DNA of 64,000 nucleotides from Ferruginibacter sp. (GTDB taxonomy: Bacteria > Bacteroidota > Bacteroidia > Chitinophagales > Chitinophagaceae), in the NCBI GenBank assembly GCA_014379905.1, contig JACMKX010000102.1, positions 38,129 to 102,128 of the forward strand, given 5' to 3'. Below the pieces are notes generated by a model, which was not told where the DNA came from, did no database searches, and saw only the letters and a program-made list of their open reading frames with translations. Shown here piece by piece: positions 1 to 7,740 of the stretch. The translations under genes and the position numbers were made by a program. Position 1 is the first letter of the stretch. The number at the start of each line of letters is the position of its first letter.

Positions 1-297
1 ACTGGTTGCAAGGTCAAGGTTGTTTAAAGAATTAATGTCGATTGTGAAGCTACCACCGCTCAATGCATTGTTGTTCACCAGCAAAGCCCCTTCACTTACT
101 TTAAAAGTACCATCGTGTTTACCGGTTGGTTTGGAGCCTGTCCAGGTAACCAGTGTGGTAGAATCTATTGTGTAGGGAGTGCCTTCTTTGGCGGTTACAG
201 TTTGGGTATCTGTGGTAGTTGCTTTATCAGCATCACCAGAATTATTACAGGCAGCCAAAATTGCGGCTATGGAAAGAATAAGTGCTACTTTTTTCAT
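1..297 (-). CDS. YceI-like lipoprotein, C-terminal part cut off by window edge
   Basis: Not in the supplied ORF calls because it runs off the left edge; I translated it from the reverse strand (ATG at 297). It begins MKKVALILSIAAILAACNNS, a lipoprotein signal with lipobox cysteine at residue 17, then a short acidic linker and the start of a YceI-type beta-barrel (IDSTTLVTWTGSKPTGKHDG, where the pattern I-D-x-x-x-S/T-x-V-x-W is typical). YceI proteins bind isoprenoid-type lipids in the periplasm; Bacteroidota often have lipidated versions. Only 99 codons are visible, about half of the expected protein. Family assignment is from sequence pattern; specific ligand unknown. Confidence 0.75.
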   Translation of the reverse strand, partial: MKKVALILSIAAILAACNNSGDADKATTTDTQTVTAKEGTPYTIDSTTLVTWTGSKPTGKHDGTFKVSEGALLVNNNALSGGSFTIDINSLNNLDLATS

Positions 298-387
298 TTG
301 TTGTTGTTTTATAGTTTTATTAAAAAGGATAGCAACGATCCCGGCCGGCTTTTGGCAAAAATGTTGCTCACCATTTTTGTGAGATGG

Positions 388-395
388 CAAAGATA
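388..395 (-). promoter_or_regulatory. Predicted -7 promoter box of the YceI-like gene
   Basis: On the minus strand the sequence reads TATCTTTG, an exact match to the Bacteroidota -7 consensus TAnnTTTG. It lies about 90 bases upstream of the YceI-like ATG, so the transcript would carry a leader of roughly 80-90 bases. A clear TTTG at -33 is not seen; that position is occupied by the palindrome at 407-430. Confidence 0.55.
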
Positions 396-406
396 TGCTA
401 TTTTTG

Positions 407-430
407 TATTCAATGTTTAAACATTGAATA
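407..430. promoter_or_regulatory. Perfect 24-bp palindrome, candidate operator
   Basis: TATTCAATGTTT followed directly by its exact reverse complement. It sits two bases beyond the stop codon of the TPR gene and covers the -33 region of the YceI-like promoter. With no spacer it would make a poor hairpin, and there is no T-tract after it on the minus strand, so a protein-binding site is more likely than a terminator. The binding protein is not known. Confidence 0.5.
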
Positions 431-432
431 TT

Positions 433-1437
433 TTATTTGTAATATTCTCCTGCAGGAATCTTAAAGATGCGACCTTTTTGGAAATGAAGGAACTCTTCGT
501 AAGTTTTGCTATTGGTGTTAACCCAATTCTGGTAAGCCGTCAGGTTTTGGGCACTGCCGAATATCCATTGATTGTAGGCATCAAACAAACCTTCTCTCAG
601 CAATTGTTGCTGGTAGGCAAAAAGCCTGTATTTAAATTTTTGATCTGCATTTCCAAACCAGTTCAATATAAACCGGGTGCGGATCATAGTGAGGGTTTCT
701 GTATTGATACCGGCTGTAGCTATGCCAGACTGCTCATTGATCTCTTTGGCATAAGCTTTTACAAAAGGCGTTTTATCGGTAATGCTTTTTTCAACGTCTG
801 CATCTGCAAATAATTTTTTATATCCGTTCAGCAGTACCTGTTTCATTTCCGGCGTTTTATTGCTGAGTGGTTCCATATTGATAAATATTTCACCATACAA
901 AAGGCTCCATACCTTATCGGGCGTGAGATAATAATATTTTGCAGCGTTGTAATAATTTTTGCTGTAAGATGGGTCTGATTCAATACCCTTTTCCCATTGT
1001 TTGATGGCATCGTAATTCTTTTGCTCCCACAACAATTCACCCAATTCATTGTACAAAGGGCCGCTTTCAGGGAATTTTTTCAATGCTTTCCTGTACATCT
1101 TCTCCGCATCTTTTTGCATGTCTGCCCTGCGGTATATCATACCCGCTATCTGGAAGGTTTGGTCATCTATTCCATCATTGTCTATAACTGTATTGACGGT
1201 TTCCAAAGCTTTGCTGTTATCATTCTGGTAATAATAGCTCATGGCCAGGTCTTTGGTTACCTGGATATTGTTGGGGTCCTGCTGTTTTGCCCGGTTCAAT
1301 ACCAGTACAGCGTTGGCATAATCTCCCTGTTTAATAAAACTGCGGGCTGTTTCCTGCAATTGTGGAGTAGTTTGCGTTTGCGCAACAGTAGTAAAATAAA
1401 GCAAACAGCAAAAATACCCTATGAATAGTTTTTTCAT
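433..1437 (-). CDS. Secreted tetratricopeptide-repeat protein
   Basis: 334 residues. Residues 1-19 form a Sec signal peptide ending in VAQ. Residues about 28-165 contain consecutive TPR helices (for example GDYANAVLVLNRAKQQDPNN and KDAEKMYRKALKKFPESG), with the usual W/L/G-Y/A/F/A/P spacing. The C-terminal half is helical and has no family I recognise. TPR proteins are scaffolds; this one is predicted to be periplasmic or outer-membrane associated. It is followed on the same strand by the YceI-like gene, with a palindrome between the two, so they may be separately controlled. Confidence 0.8.
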   Translation of the reverse strand: MKKLFIGYFCCLLYFTTVAQTQTTPQLQETARSFIKQGDYANAVLVLNRAKQQDPNNIQVTKDLAMSYYYQNDNSKALETVNTVIDNDGIDDQTFQIAGMIYRRADMQKDAEKMYRKALKKFPESGPLYNELGELLWEQKNYDAIKQWEKGIESDPSYSKNYYNAAKYYYLTPDKVWSLLYGEIFINMEPLSNKTPEMKQVLLNGYKKLFADADVEKSITDKTPFVKAYAKEINEQSGIATAGINTETLTMIRTRFILNWFGNADQKFKYRLFAYQQQLLREGLFDAYNQWIFGSAQNLTAYQNWVNTNSKTYEEFLHFQKGRIFKIPAGEYYK

Positions 1438-1498
1438 ATTGTAAATATAAACGCTGCGGGTAAATTATTGATTGTATTTAATAAATAAGATGTTGAAA

Positions 1499-1669
1499 TT
1501 ATTTACTACCGATGGGGGAAATGAAGGTAGTACCGGTTTGTATAGATCCATTCGCAGTAATATCCGTTTTGCTCACAGTATTGATGCTGGTACCGGCAGT
1601 GACAGGCGCAAAGTAGTCTGTAATTAAAACCGTATCGGCACCTTTCTTTTTATCAAGCACTTCTGCCAT
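1499..1669 (-). CDS. Small orphan ORF, possibly a gene fragment
   Basis: 57 codons from ATG at 1669 to TAA at 1499, too short for the ORF calls. The product starts MAEVLDKKKGADTVLITDYF and ends TTFISPIGSK. An in-frame TAA lies one codon upstream of the ATG, so either the gene is genuinely this small or it is a leftover C-terminus. No signal peptide, no family recognised. It directly adjoins a degraded toxin segment on the opposite strand, and the whole 1.5-2.5 kb interval looks decayed. Low confidence that it is expressed. Confidence 0.3.
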   Translation of the reverse strand: MAEVLDKKKGADTVLITDYFAPVTAGTSINTVSKTDITANGSIQTGTTFISPIGSK

Positions 1670-1675
1670 TTTTTA

Positions 1676-1882
1676 GCCTTTACAGAAAGTTATGAAGACG
1701 GAGTCGCATTTCTATTAGCAGTTACTTTATTGCACGAATATATCCACTACGGAACAGTGCATAATAATATTAGCGAAGGAAGCTATGAGTTTGGTTGGGG
1801 ATTTGAAAAAGACGTATTTAACATTATCGGTGAAGATGTAAATGCAATACAGACTGCGATTATTTTTGCTCAATACTTTTAA
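1676..1882 (+). pseudogene. C-terminal remnant of a polymorphic-toxin metallopeptidase
   Basis: About 68 in-frame codons ending at TAA 1880-1882. The translation contains the zinc-protease motif LLHEYIHYG (HExxH at 1733-1747) followed by an acidic segment EFGWGFEKDVF. This arrangement resembles the metallopeptidase toxin domain (Tox-MPTase3-like) that forms the C-terminal tip of Rhs or other polymorphic toxins in Bacteroidota. No start codon, no N-terminal toxin body and no secretion domain remain upstream, so I read it as a displaced fragment. It is followed nine bases later by a lipoprotein-type pseudogene, the usual position of an immunity gene. The family name is from memory of the motif, not from a search. 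Confidence 0.5.
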
Positions 1883-1890
1883 TAATCGGT

Positions 1891-2461
1891 ATGAAATATT
1901 TAATGGGGGTAGTCATAATGACTTTTATGATGGCTTGTCATGAAATAGAAAGGGAGAATTAGTAGTCATTAATGATAGCTTTCTTTCTCTCATAGATACA
2001 GTAGCATATAAGTATAACAGCTTAAGGCCTGCACCAAATATTGACACAATAATAAATAGAACTGTTTTTCAAATCACAGTTTCTTCCAAGCTTGTAAACA
2101 TCTATTCTTCATTGGCCAAATTTCATCTTTCTTAAATCAAGAAACAGACATAAGAACCTACGAATATGCTAACTTATTGTCTAAAAATGGAAAGGACACC
2201 CTGCCATTTGAACCTGAGAGAGATTGGTTAAAAAATAACGGTAAATTTAAAATAACCTACACGGAAGAGGATTATATTATAAAAAATGTAGATTCCATAG
2301 GCAACATACAATTTTTAAGAGTACTATACGATAGTGATAAAGCAATGGTTCAAACTTATATCCGGGATAATTCAAAGCATGGAATTGTATACCTGAATCT
2401 TTTGAAAAAAATAAAGGGGAAATGGCATTTGATTAAAAAAATTCTGATGAGTGTTACTTAA
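1891..2461 (+). pseudogene. Frameshifted lipoprotein gene, possible immunity gene
   Basis: Three overlapping reading frames join into one protein-like sequence. Frame 1 (1891-1962) has a lipoprotein signal, MKYLMGVVIMTFMMACHEIE. Frame 2 (about 1953-2135) continues with GELVVINDSFLSLIDTVAYK. Frame 3 (about 2132-2461) runs through RTYEYANLLSKNGKDTLPFE to the end KILMSVT. Each switch is a single-base indel, so at least two frameshifts separate the signal from the C-terminus. Position just after a toxin fragment suggests a lipid-anchored immunity protein. No family recognised. Sequencing error could explain one shift but hardly the missing toxin body as well. Confidence 0.55.
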
Positions 2462-2538
2462 ATGCTGGGGTACCAGAGTGGAAGTTCAACAAGTACTTTA
2501 TAAAAGCAACGGCTTTCGCATTTTCATAAAATTAAAAC

Positions 2539-3771
2539 CTAATCAATCAAATGCGTCAGCAAGCCATCTCTCAATTTTGGTTCAAACCAGGTACTTTTTG
2601 GAGGCATTACTTCACCGCTGTCTGCCACGGCAAAAAGTTGTTCAATACTGACAGGATATAGGCTGATAGCCAGGGCCATTTCACCACTGTCTACTCTTTT
2701 TTCCAGTTCGCCCAGGCCGCGAATGCCGCCAACAAAATCAATACGTTTATCCGTACGTTGATCTTTGATGCCCAATACTGGTTCCAACATATTTTGTTGC
2801 AATATGCTGATATCTAAAACTCCTATCGGATCTTTTTCATTAAAGCTACCTGCCTTCGCCGTTAGTTTATACCATTGTTTTGACAGGTATAAGCCGAACT
2901 GGTGAATGGAGCCGGGGCGGTATGGTTCATTCACTTTTTCTACGGTAAAATGTTCACTTATTTTTTTCAGCAATACTTCTTCGGTTAACCCATTCAAATC
3001 TACCACCAGCCTGTTGTAATCCATAATGGCCAACTGGTTGCTGGGAAAAAGGGTAGTTAAAAAGAAACCTGCATTTGCTGTCTGGTTATCACCCAATGCT
3101 GTTTTTACTTTGGCTGCAGATGCTGCACGGTGGTGGCCGTCGGCGATATAGGTAGCCGGCACTTCTGTTTTAAATAAATGAGTGATGTGCTCAATTGTTT
3201 CATCATCACTTACAATCCAGATACTGTGTTGAATACCATCTTCCGCAATAAAATCATACTGCGGATTTTTTTCTTTCATCCAGCCATTGATAACGGCATC
3301 AATAGCTTCAACATTTCTATAGGCTAAAAAAACATTGCCTGTTTGGGCGCCGGTAGTTTTAATATGGTTGATGCGGTCCTGTTCTTTTTCCGGCCTGGTA
3401 AATTCATGTTTTTTGATCAATCCATTTTCATAATCGTTTACAGAACTTCCGCATACCAAACCCGCCTGGCTTCTGCCATCCATAGTTAACCGGTAAATAT
3501 AATAACAGGGTTTACTTTCCCTGAACAAAATATTGCGGCTTATAAATGCAGTGAGGTTTTCTTTGGCTTTATCATATACTTCCTGCGAATGTATATCTGT
3601 TGTTTCGGATAAGCCTATCTCACTTTTAGTAATGTGTAAAAAAGAATTAGGATTGCCCTGTGCTTCTACTTTAGCTTCCTTGCTATTGAGTACATCGTAG
3701 GGGCGGCTGGCCACAGATTTGGCCAATTGTGCTTCCGGCCTAAGGGCTTGAAACGGTGAAATAGTAACCAT
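2539..3771 (-). CDS. DUF1015 family protein
   Basis: 410 residues from the ATG at 3771 (MVTISPFQALRPE), which fits the family's N-terminus better than the upstream ATG at 3798. DUF1015 proteins share the opening pattern P-F-x-x-x-R-P, then ASRPYDVLN, and a central DGHHRAASA segment, all visible here (the last near residue 222). Function is not established; the conserved His-rich centre suggests a catalytic or metal site. In many Bacteroidota the gene lies beside serC and serA, as it lies beside serC here, hinting at a role linked to serine synthesis. Reads in the same direction as serC, separated by about 160 bases holding two copies of the dyad repeat. Confidence 0.85.
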   Translation of the reverse strand: MVTISPFQALRPEAQLAKSVASRPYDVLNSKEAKVEAQGNPNSFLHITKSEIGLSETTDIHSQEVYDKAKENLTAFISRNILFRESKPCYYIYRLTMDGRSQAGLVCGSSVNDYENGLIKKHEFTRPEKEQDRINHIKTTGAQTGNVFLAYRNVEAIDAVINGWMKEKNPQYDFIAEDGIQHSIWIVSDDETIEHITHLFKTEVPATYIADGHHRAASAAKVKTALGDNQTANAGFFLTTLFPSNQLAIMDYNRLVVDLNGLTEEVLLKKISEHFTVEKVNEPYRPGSIHQFGLYLSKQWYKLTAKAGSFNEKDPIGVLDISILQQNMLEPVLGIKDQRTDKRIDFVGGIRGLGELEKRVDSGEMALAISLYPVSIEQLFAVADSGEVMPPKSTWFEPKLRDGLLTHLID

Positions 3772-3811
3772 GTGTAGTTGTAAGTAATTAGTCGGCAAAT
3801 GTAGGTGTTTT

Positions 3812-3842
3812 TAGTCCATAGTCCATGGCCGATAGACTATAG
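3812..3842. repeat. Dyad intergenic repeat, copy 1
   Basis: Contains TAGTCCATAGTCCATGG and then GATAGACTATAG. It belongs to a family built from the words GTCTATGG, GTCCATGG and their complements. The copy lies upstream of the DUF1015 start. Confidence 0.7.
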
Positions 3843-3918
3843 CAAATTAAAATAATTTGTTACTGTACTCACTATAGCAAACTACCAAATTATGAAACTA
3901 AACTTCAATCATAACACT

Positions 3919-3945
3919 GGTCTATGGACCATAGACTATGGTCTG
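3919..3945. repeat. Dyad intergenic repeat, copy 2, supplies serC stop codon
   Basis: GGTCTATGGACCATAGAC followed by TATGGTCTG. On the minus strand it encodes the last residues of SerC and its stop (AGA CCA TAG, Arg-Pro-stop). Confidence 0.75.
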
Positions 3946-5024
3946 TTGTCCTTTTCGAATTCCCTCATCGCATCCACCAGCACCTGTACGCTGCTGATTG
4001 GCATGGCATTATATATACTTGCCCTGAATCCGCCGGTGGTTCTGTGCCCTTTTATTCCAACGATACCTGCTGATTTGGCCAGTTGTAAAAACCCGGCTTC
4101 CCGGCTGGCATCTTTCATTATAAAACAAACATTCATTTTGCTCCTGTCTTCTTTGGCGGCTGTTCCAATAAAATATTCGCTTTCATCAATGGCCTTGTAC
4201 AACAACGCTGCTTTTTCGTTGTTCCCTTTTTCCACAGCAGCCACCCCACCCATACTTTTCAGCCAGCGGAGCGTAAGCAGGCAAACATATACCGCAAAAA
4301 CCGGTGGTGTGTTCAACATACTGCCTTCATTAATATGATTGCGGTAATCCATCATGGTAGGAATGGGACGCTTGATCTTTCCTAAAATATTTTTGTTTAC
4401 GATCACCAGGTTTACACCCGCCGGACCCATGTTTTTTTGAGCACCTGCGTAAATCAGGTCGAACTTATTAAAATCCATTTGCCTGCTGAAAATGTCTGAA
4501 CTCATATCTGCCACCAGGTTATTGCTGCAGTGCGGAATTTTTTGCCACTGGGTTCCGTAAATAGTATTGTTGGTGGTTATGTGCAGGTATTTTGCATCAT
4601 TAGGCACAGCAAAATCTTTGGGTATAAAAGAATAGTTTTTTTCTCTTGAAGAACAAACCACATCTACTTTTCCAAAAAACTTTGCTTCTTTAATTGCTTT
4701 ATAGCCCCATATATCAGTGTCGGTATAGGCAGCACTGTCTTTTGCGTCCAGTAAATTCATAGGAACCTGCATAAACTGTGTGCTGGCGCCGCCATGGAGG
4801 AATAAAACTTCATGGGCATCATCAAGGGCCATCAATTCCTTTACCAATGACCTGGCTTCTTCCATTACAGCAGTAAACTCCGGTGTACGATGACCAAACT
4901 CAAGAATAGATAACCCGCTGTTGTTGAAATTCAATACAGCAGCACTTGCCTGCTCAAAAACGGTTTTGGGTAAAATAGATGGTCCGGCGTTGAAATTATG
5001 TACGGTAGCAGTAGTTGCGCTCAT
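3936..5024 (-). CDS. serC: Phosphoserine aminotransferase
   Basis: 362 residues, full length. Converts 3-phosphohydroxypyruvate and glutamate to phosphoserine (serine synthesis) and can also act in pyridoxine synthesis. It opens with the family signature HNFNAGPSILP, and the pyridoxal-phosphate lysine is K197 in YAGAQKNMGPAG. The substrate-binding HRTTGGFRASIYNAM is near the C-terminus. Cytoplasmic. The final two codons and stop lie inside a copy of the dyad repeat, which has replaced or trimmed the original end. No serA is adjacent. Confidence 0.95.
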   Translation of the reverse strand: MSATTATVHNFNAGPSILPKTVFEQASAAVLNFNNSGLSILEFGHRTPEFTAVMEEARSLVKELMALDDAHEVLFLHGGASTQFMQVPMNLLDAKDSAAYTDTDIWGYKAIKEAKFFGKVDVVCSSREKNYSFIPKDFAVPNDAKYLHITTNNTIYGTQWQKIPHCSNNLVADMSSDIFSRQMDFNKFDLIYAGAQKNMGPAGVNLVIVNKNILGKIKRPIPTMMDYRNHINEGSMLNTPPVFAVYVCLLTLRWLKSMGGVAAVEKGNNEKAALLYKAIDESEYFIGTAAKEDRSKMNVCFIMKDASREAGFLQLAKSAGIVGIKGHRTTGGFRASIYNAMPISSVQVLVDAMREFEKDNRP

Positions 5025-5056
5025 GAAAAAAATTAAGCCGCAAAGGTAGGGAAGGC

Positions 5057-5074
5057 AGTCGATAGTCCATAAAC
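5057..5074. repeat. Dyad intergenic repeat, copy 3 (partial)
   Basis: CAGTCGATAGTCCATAAA shares the GATAGTCCAT core with the other copies. It lies between serC and the phospholipase-like gene. Confidence 0.5.
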
Positions 5075-5178
5075 CAGCATTATAATTGTAAATTATTTTA
5101 ACCGTTTGGTAGTCTAATATAATAAATAGCCCATCAAATTATCGTTATCGGCTATGGAATATTAACTATGAAATGGCC

Positions 5179-6156
5179 TCACTCCTCCCTTCCAATTATC
5201 TTCCCACCGCTATTCCATTTACCATTTAACTCTTCAAATTCTTTGGCATCTTTTTCTGAGAATTTTTGTTTGGTCAATCCTTTCAGATCTGGCTGGCCTG
5301 CATTTACCCAGGCGGTATACCAAAAGGAAGCAATGGCGAAAATAGACTGACGCATGCGTCGTTCTACCATATTATTTAAAGCCTTGTCAAATGCAATGGT
5401 AAAAGCAGAACTGTATTGGCGGATCACTACACCATTTCTTTCTTCAAAAGAAAACTTCTTGTCTTCACTAAATTGTTGGGTGAGTTCTTTTTCAATGGTA
5501 AGCACACTGTCGGCCTGCAGGGAACTTTCCAGTACCCTGTCCCATATAAATTTTCCGGGATCCTTTATGTATTCGGCTTTGCCGATAAAAAAATCGAAAT
5601 TCTTTTCTGCCAGTAATTCCGGCACCCGGCTTTCCCAAAAACCATGAATGCCTTTTTGATTGGTAAGCTGCCCGTTGTGATTACTGCTGGCGTGTAAAGG
5701 TACATGCGCATCTGCAAGATAATGTCCTATTTCCGCACTGTTTTTCATAATGCGGCTAAAGTCTTTTGCTTTAAAAGCTTCTGTGAGCCTGTATAGCATG
5801 GTTTGCACATGCCAGGGAACAATGCCATTTTCTTTTACATGATCTTCACCAAATTTTGCAACAGCACTATCGTACCGGTGCGGCAGATCGGGGAAAGGAT
5901 ATTTGCCATATACATCAATATCTATAAAATGCCGGGGCCCTTCATCTTTTACCGCATAACGACGTTTATCGGGATCTACTGCATGTTCGCTTAAGAAACT
6001 GATATTCTTTTTATACAATACCATCATCTCCGGCGGCAATAAAAACACTGCATAATAATTGATGCGTTGGTGGCCAAAGAAACCCCAACAGAATGCGGGG
6101 GCATTGATGAGGGCGAGCAGGAATATAATTGATGTAGAGCGGGCGAGAAATTTCAT
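5179..6156 (-). CDS. Exported zinc-dependent phospholipase C / S1-P1 nuclease-fold protein
   Basis: 325 residues from the ATG at 6156 (MKFLARSTSIIFLLALINAP), which begins a clear signal peptide. The ORF extends further upstream only because a dyad repeat happens to be open there. After cleavage the chain starts WGFFGHQRINYYAV, matching the N-terminal tryptophan and histidine zinc ligands of this fold. Further ligands are suggested by HFIDID, PWHVQ and SAEIGHYLADAHVPLHA. Predicted periplasmic or secreted hydrolase; substrate (phospholipid or nucleic acid) cannot be told from sequence. Confidence 0.8.
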   Translation of the reverse strand: MKFLARSTSIIFLLALINAPAFCWGFFGHQRINYYAVFLLPPEMMVLYKKNISFLSEHAVDPDKRRYAVKDEGPRHFIDIDVYGKYPFPDLPHRYDSAVAKFGEDHVKENGIVPWHVQTMLYRLTEAFKAKDFSRIMKNSAEIGHYLADAHVPLHASSNHNGQLTNQKGIHGFWESRVPELLAEKNFDFFIGKAEYIKDPGKFIWDRVLESSLQADSVLTIEKELTQQFSEDKKFSFEERNGVVIRQYSSAFTIAFDKALNNMVERRMRQSIFAIASFWYTAWVNAGQPDLKGLTKQKFSEKDAKEFEELNGKWNSGGKIIGREE

Positions 6157-6176
6157 GTTATAAATGTATGGAATTT

Positions 6177-6200
6177 TGGTCCATAGTCCATAGACGATCA
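6177..6200. repeat. Dyad intergenic repeat, copy 4
   Basis: TGGTCCATAGTCCATAGACG, just upstream of the phospholipase-like gene. It creates a spurious N-terminal extension of that reading frame. Confidence 0.7.
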
Positions 6201-6268
6201 AAATAATTGGATGCTATATCATACTATAAAAACTACCTGTTAACTAAATAAATTACCATCCTGGTGCA

Positions 6269-6303
6269 GGTCTATGGACTATAGACCGTGGGCTATGGTC
6301 TAT
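6269..6303. repeat. Dyad intergenic repeat, copy 5, supplies DUF502 stop codon
   Basis: GGTCTATGGACTATAGACC followed by GTGGGCTATGGTCTATTCC. Read on the minus strand it provides the last codons of the DUF502 gene, again Arg-Pro-stop as in serC. Confidence 0.75.
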
Positions 6304-6916
6304 TCCCTTCAATAACTTCCTCTACCGAAGTCACCCCACCACTCACTGCAAACTTCATCGTTTGTGCACTGCTTATATGCGTAATGACTTTAACCCTGTT
6401 TTTTGGCAAAATATATACATTACCTGCTACAGAATATGCCATGGGAATATATACAGCCACATGATCCTGGAAACCAAAATCGCTCATATCGTCATTCGTA
6501 ATAAAGCCTACCCGCCACACATCATTGTCATCTACATTGGCCAATACATTTTGGGTAAATTTCTTTTTATCGCCTGCAAATGCCTCAAAAAAATCACGGG
6601 TAGTGGAATAAATATGTTTAAGGCCGGGGGTTTTTTGAAAAAACTTATCCATAAAACTAATGATACGCCCGGTGATAAAAAAGGAGCTGAAATAACCCAG
6701 AGCTATAAGGAAACCAATAATAAGAATAAAGCCCAGTCCATAATTCTGCACCCTTACCTGGCCTGTACTATCCGTATAGGAAAAAATGGGAATAAGCCCG
6801 TCAATGCCTGACACAACGAAGTAAATGGCATAAATGGTAATACTGATGGGAGCCAGGATCAGCAGGCCCTGTAAAAAATATTGCAACAGTTTTTTATATT
6901 CAAAAGGTTTTTCCAT
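6293..6916 (-). CDS. DUF502 family inner-membrane protein
   Basis: 207 residues from ATG 6916 (MEKPFEYKKLLQYFLQGLL). Two transmembrane segments, about residues 13-36 and 62-86, bracket a short periplasmic loop, followed by a soluble domain with the family motifs PGLKHIYSTTRDFFEAF and VAVYIPMAYS. COG2928 proteins are widespread, with no settled biochemical role; some evidence links relatives to membrane trafficking or envelope integrity. The last three codons come from a dyad repeat copy. Confidence 0.8.
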   Translation of the reverse strand: MEKPFEYKKLLQYFLQGLLILAPISITIYAIYFVVSGIDGLIPIFSYTDSTGQVRVQNYGLGFILIIGFLIALGYFSSFFITGRIISFMDKFFQKTPGLKHIYSTTRDFFEAFAGDKKKFTQNVLANVDDNDVWRVGFITNDDMSDFGFQDHVAVYIPMAYSVAGNVYILPKNRVKVITHISSAQTMKFAVSGGVTSVEEVIEGNRP

Positions 6917-7034
6917 GATCAATTGTTTTGTGCGCCAAAGATAGGGATTGGTAGCGAGGCCTTTTCCTTCAATATATGTCGTCAATGAACACATTTGCTC
7001 ATTAAAAAATTGTTACCAATGGCAAAAAAAAGTG

Positions 7035-7073
7035 ATGGAAACTTTGGTAACGCCAAAAGTTTCCATAGTTTTG
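7035..7073 (+). promoter_or_regulatory. Promoter of the efflux operon with overlapping palindromic operator
   Basis: TTTG at 7043-7046, a 19-base spacer, then TAGTTTTG at 7066-7073: an exact Bacteroidota promoter. A 32-bp imperfect palindrome (ATGGAAACTTTGG at 7035-7047 against CCAAAAGTTTCCAT at 7053-7066, one base offset) covers the spacer and both boxes. The tetR ATG is at 7083, so the mRNA would be almost leaderless. This is the expected layout for TetR autorepression. Confidence 0.75.
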
Positions 7074-7082
7074 CACCCGATT

Positions 7083-7721
7083 ATGGCAGATATAGAAGTA
7101 AAAGACAGAATTAAAACAGCCGCTCACGACCTGGTGATGAAATACGGCATCCGCACTGTAAGTATGGATGATATTTCGGCCTCGGTAGGGATGAGTAAAA
7201 AAACGCTTTATCAATACTACCAGGATAAAGATGAACTGGTGAAAGCTGTAGTGGATACCATTATTGATCAAAATCAATTTACCTGCTCAGGTTTTGTTGA
7301 CAAGGCAAATGATGCGGTTCATGAAATATTTCTTACAATGGAAATGATGGTAGAGATGTTTTCCGAAATGAATCCTTCTATCTTATTTGAGTTGCAAAAA
7401 TACCATCCCAATGTTTACCAGGTATTTCATAAGCATAAATCAGAATTCATACATCAAAACATAAAAGCCAACCTGGAAAGGGGTAAAAAAGAAGAACTGT
7501 ACCGGGAAGATATAAACATAGAAATTTTGTGCCTGTACAGGATTGAATCCATGTTTATTCCTTTCAATCCTGATTTTCAAAAAAGCCTTAACAAGCATAC
7601 GTTGTTGGAAATAGAAGAACAGATCATTCTGAATTTTTTATTCGGAATGGTTTCCCAGAAAGGATACAAGATGGCCATGAAATATATGGAACAAAAAAAT
7701 AAAACCGTATCAAAAAATTAA
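7083..7721 (+). CDS. TetR/AcrR family transcriptional regulator
   Basis: 212 residues from ATG 7083 (MADIEVKDRIKTAAHDLVMK); the longer upstream frame would run through the promoter. Residues about 8-54 form the TetR helix-turn-helix, with YGIRTVSMDDISASVGMSKK and the recognition helix TLYQYYQDKDELV. The remainder is the helical ligand-binding and dimer domain. It is the first gene of an operon with the TolC, MFP and RND genes and probably represses it through the palindrome just upstream. Inducer unknown. Confidence 0.9.
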   Translation: MADIEVKDRIKTAAHDLVMKYGIRTVSMDDISASVGMSKKTLYQYYQDKDELVKAVVDTIIDQNQFTCSGFVDKANDAVHEIFLTMEMMVEMFSEMNPSILFELQKYHPNVYQVFHKHKSEFIHQNIKANLERGKKEELYREDINIEILCLYRIESMFIPFNPDFQKSLNKHTLLEIEEQIILNFLFGMVSQKGYKMAMKYMEQKNKTVSKN

Positions 7722-7740
7722 TAAAGAACAGACGAACGTT

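Noticed and set aside
3892..4338. 148-codon plus-strand frame over serC and the dyad repeat
   Set aside because: It covers the serC end on the opposite strand and its beginning is repeat sequence; serC is certain.
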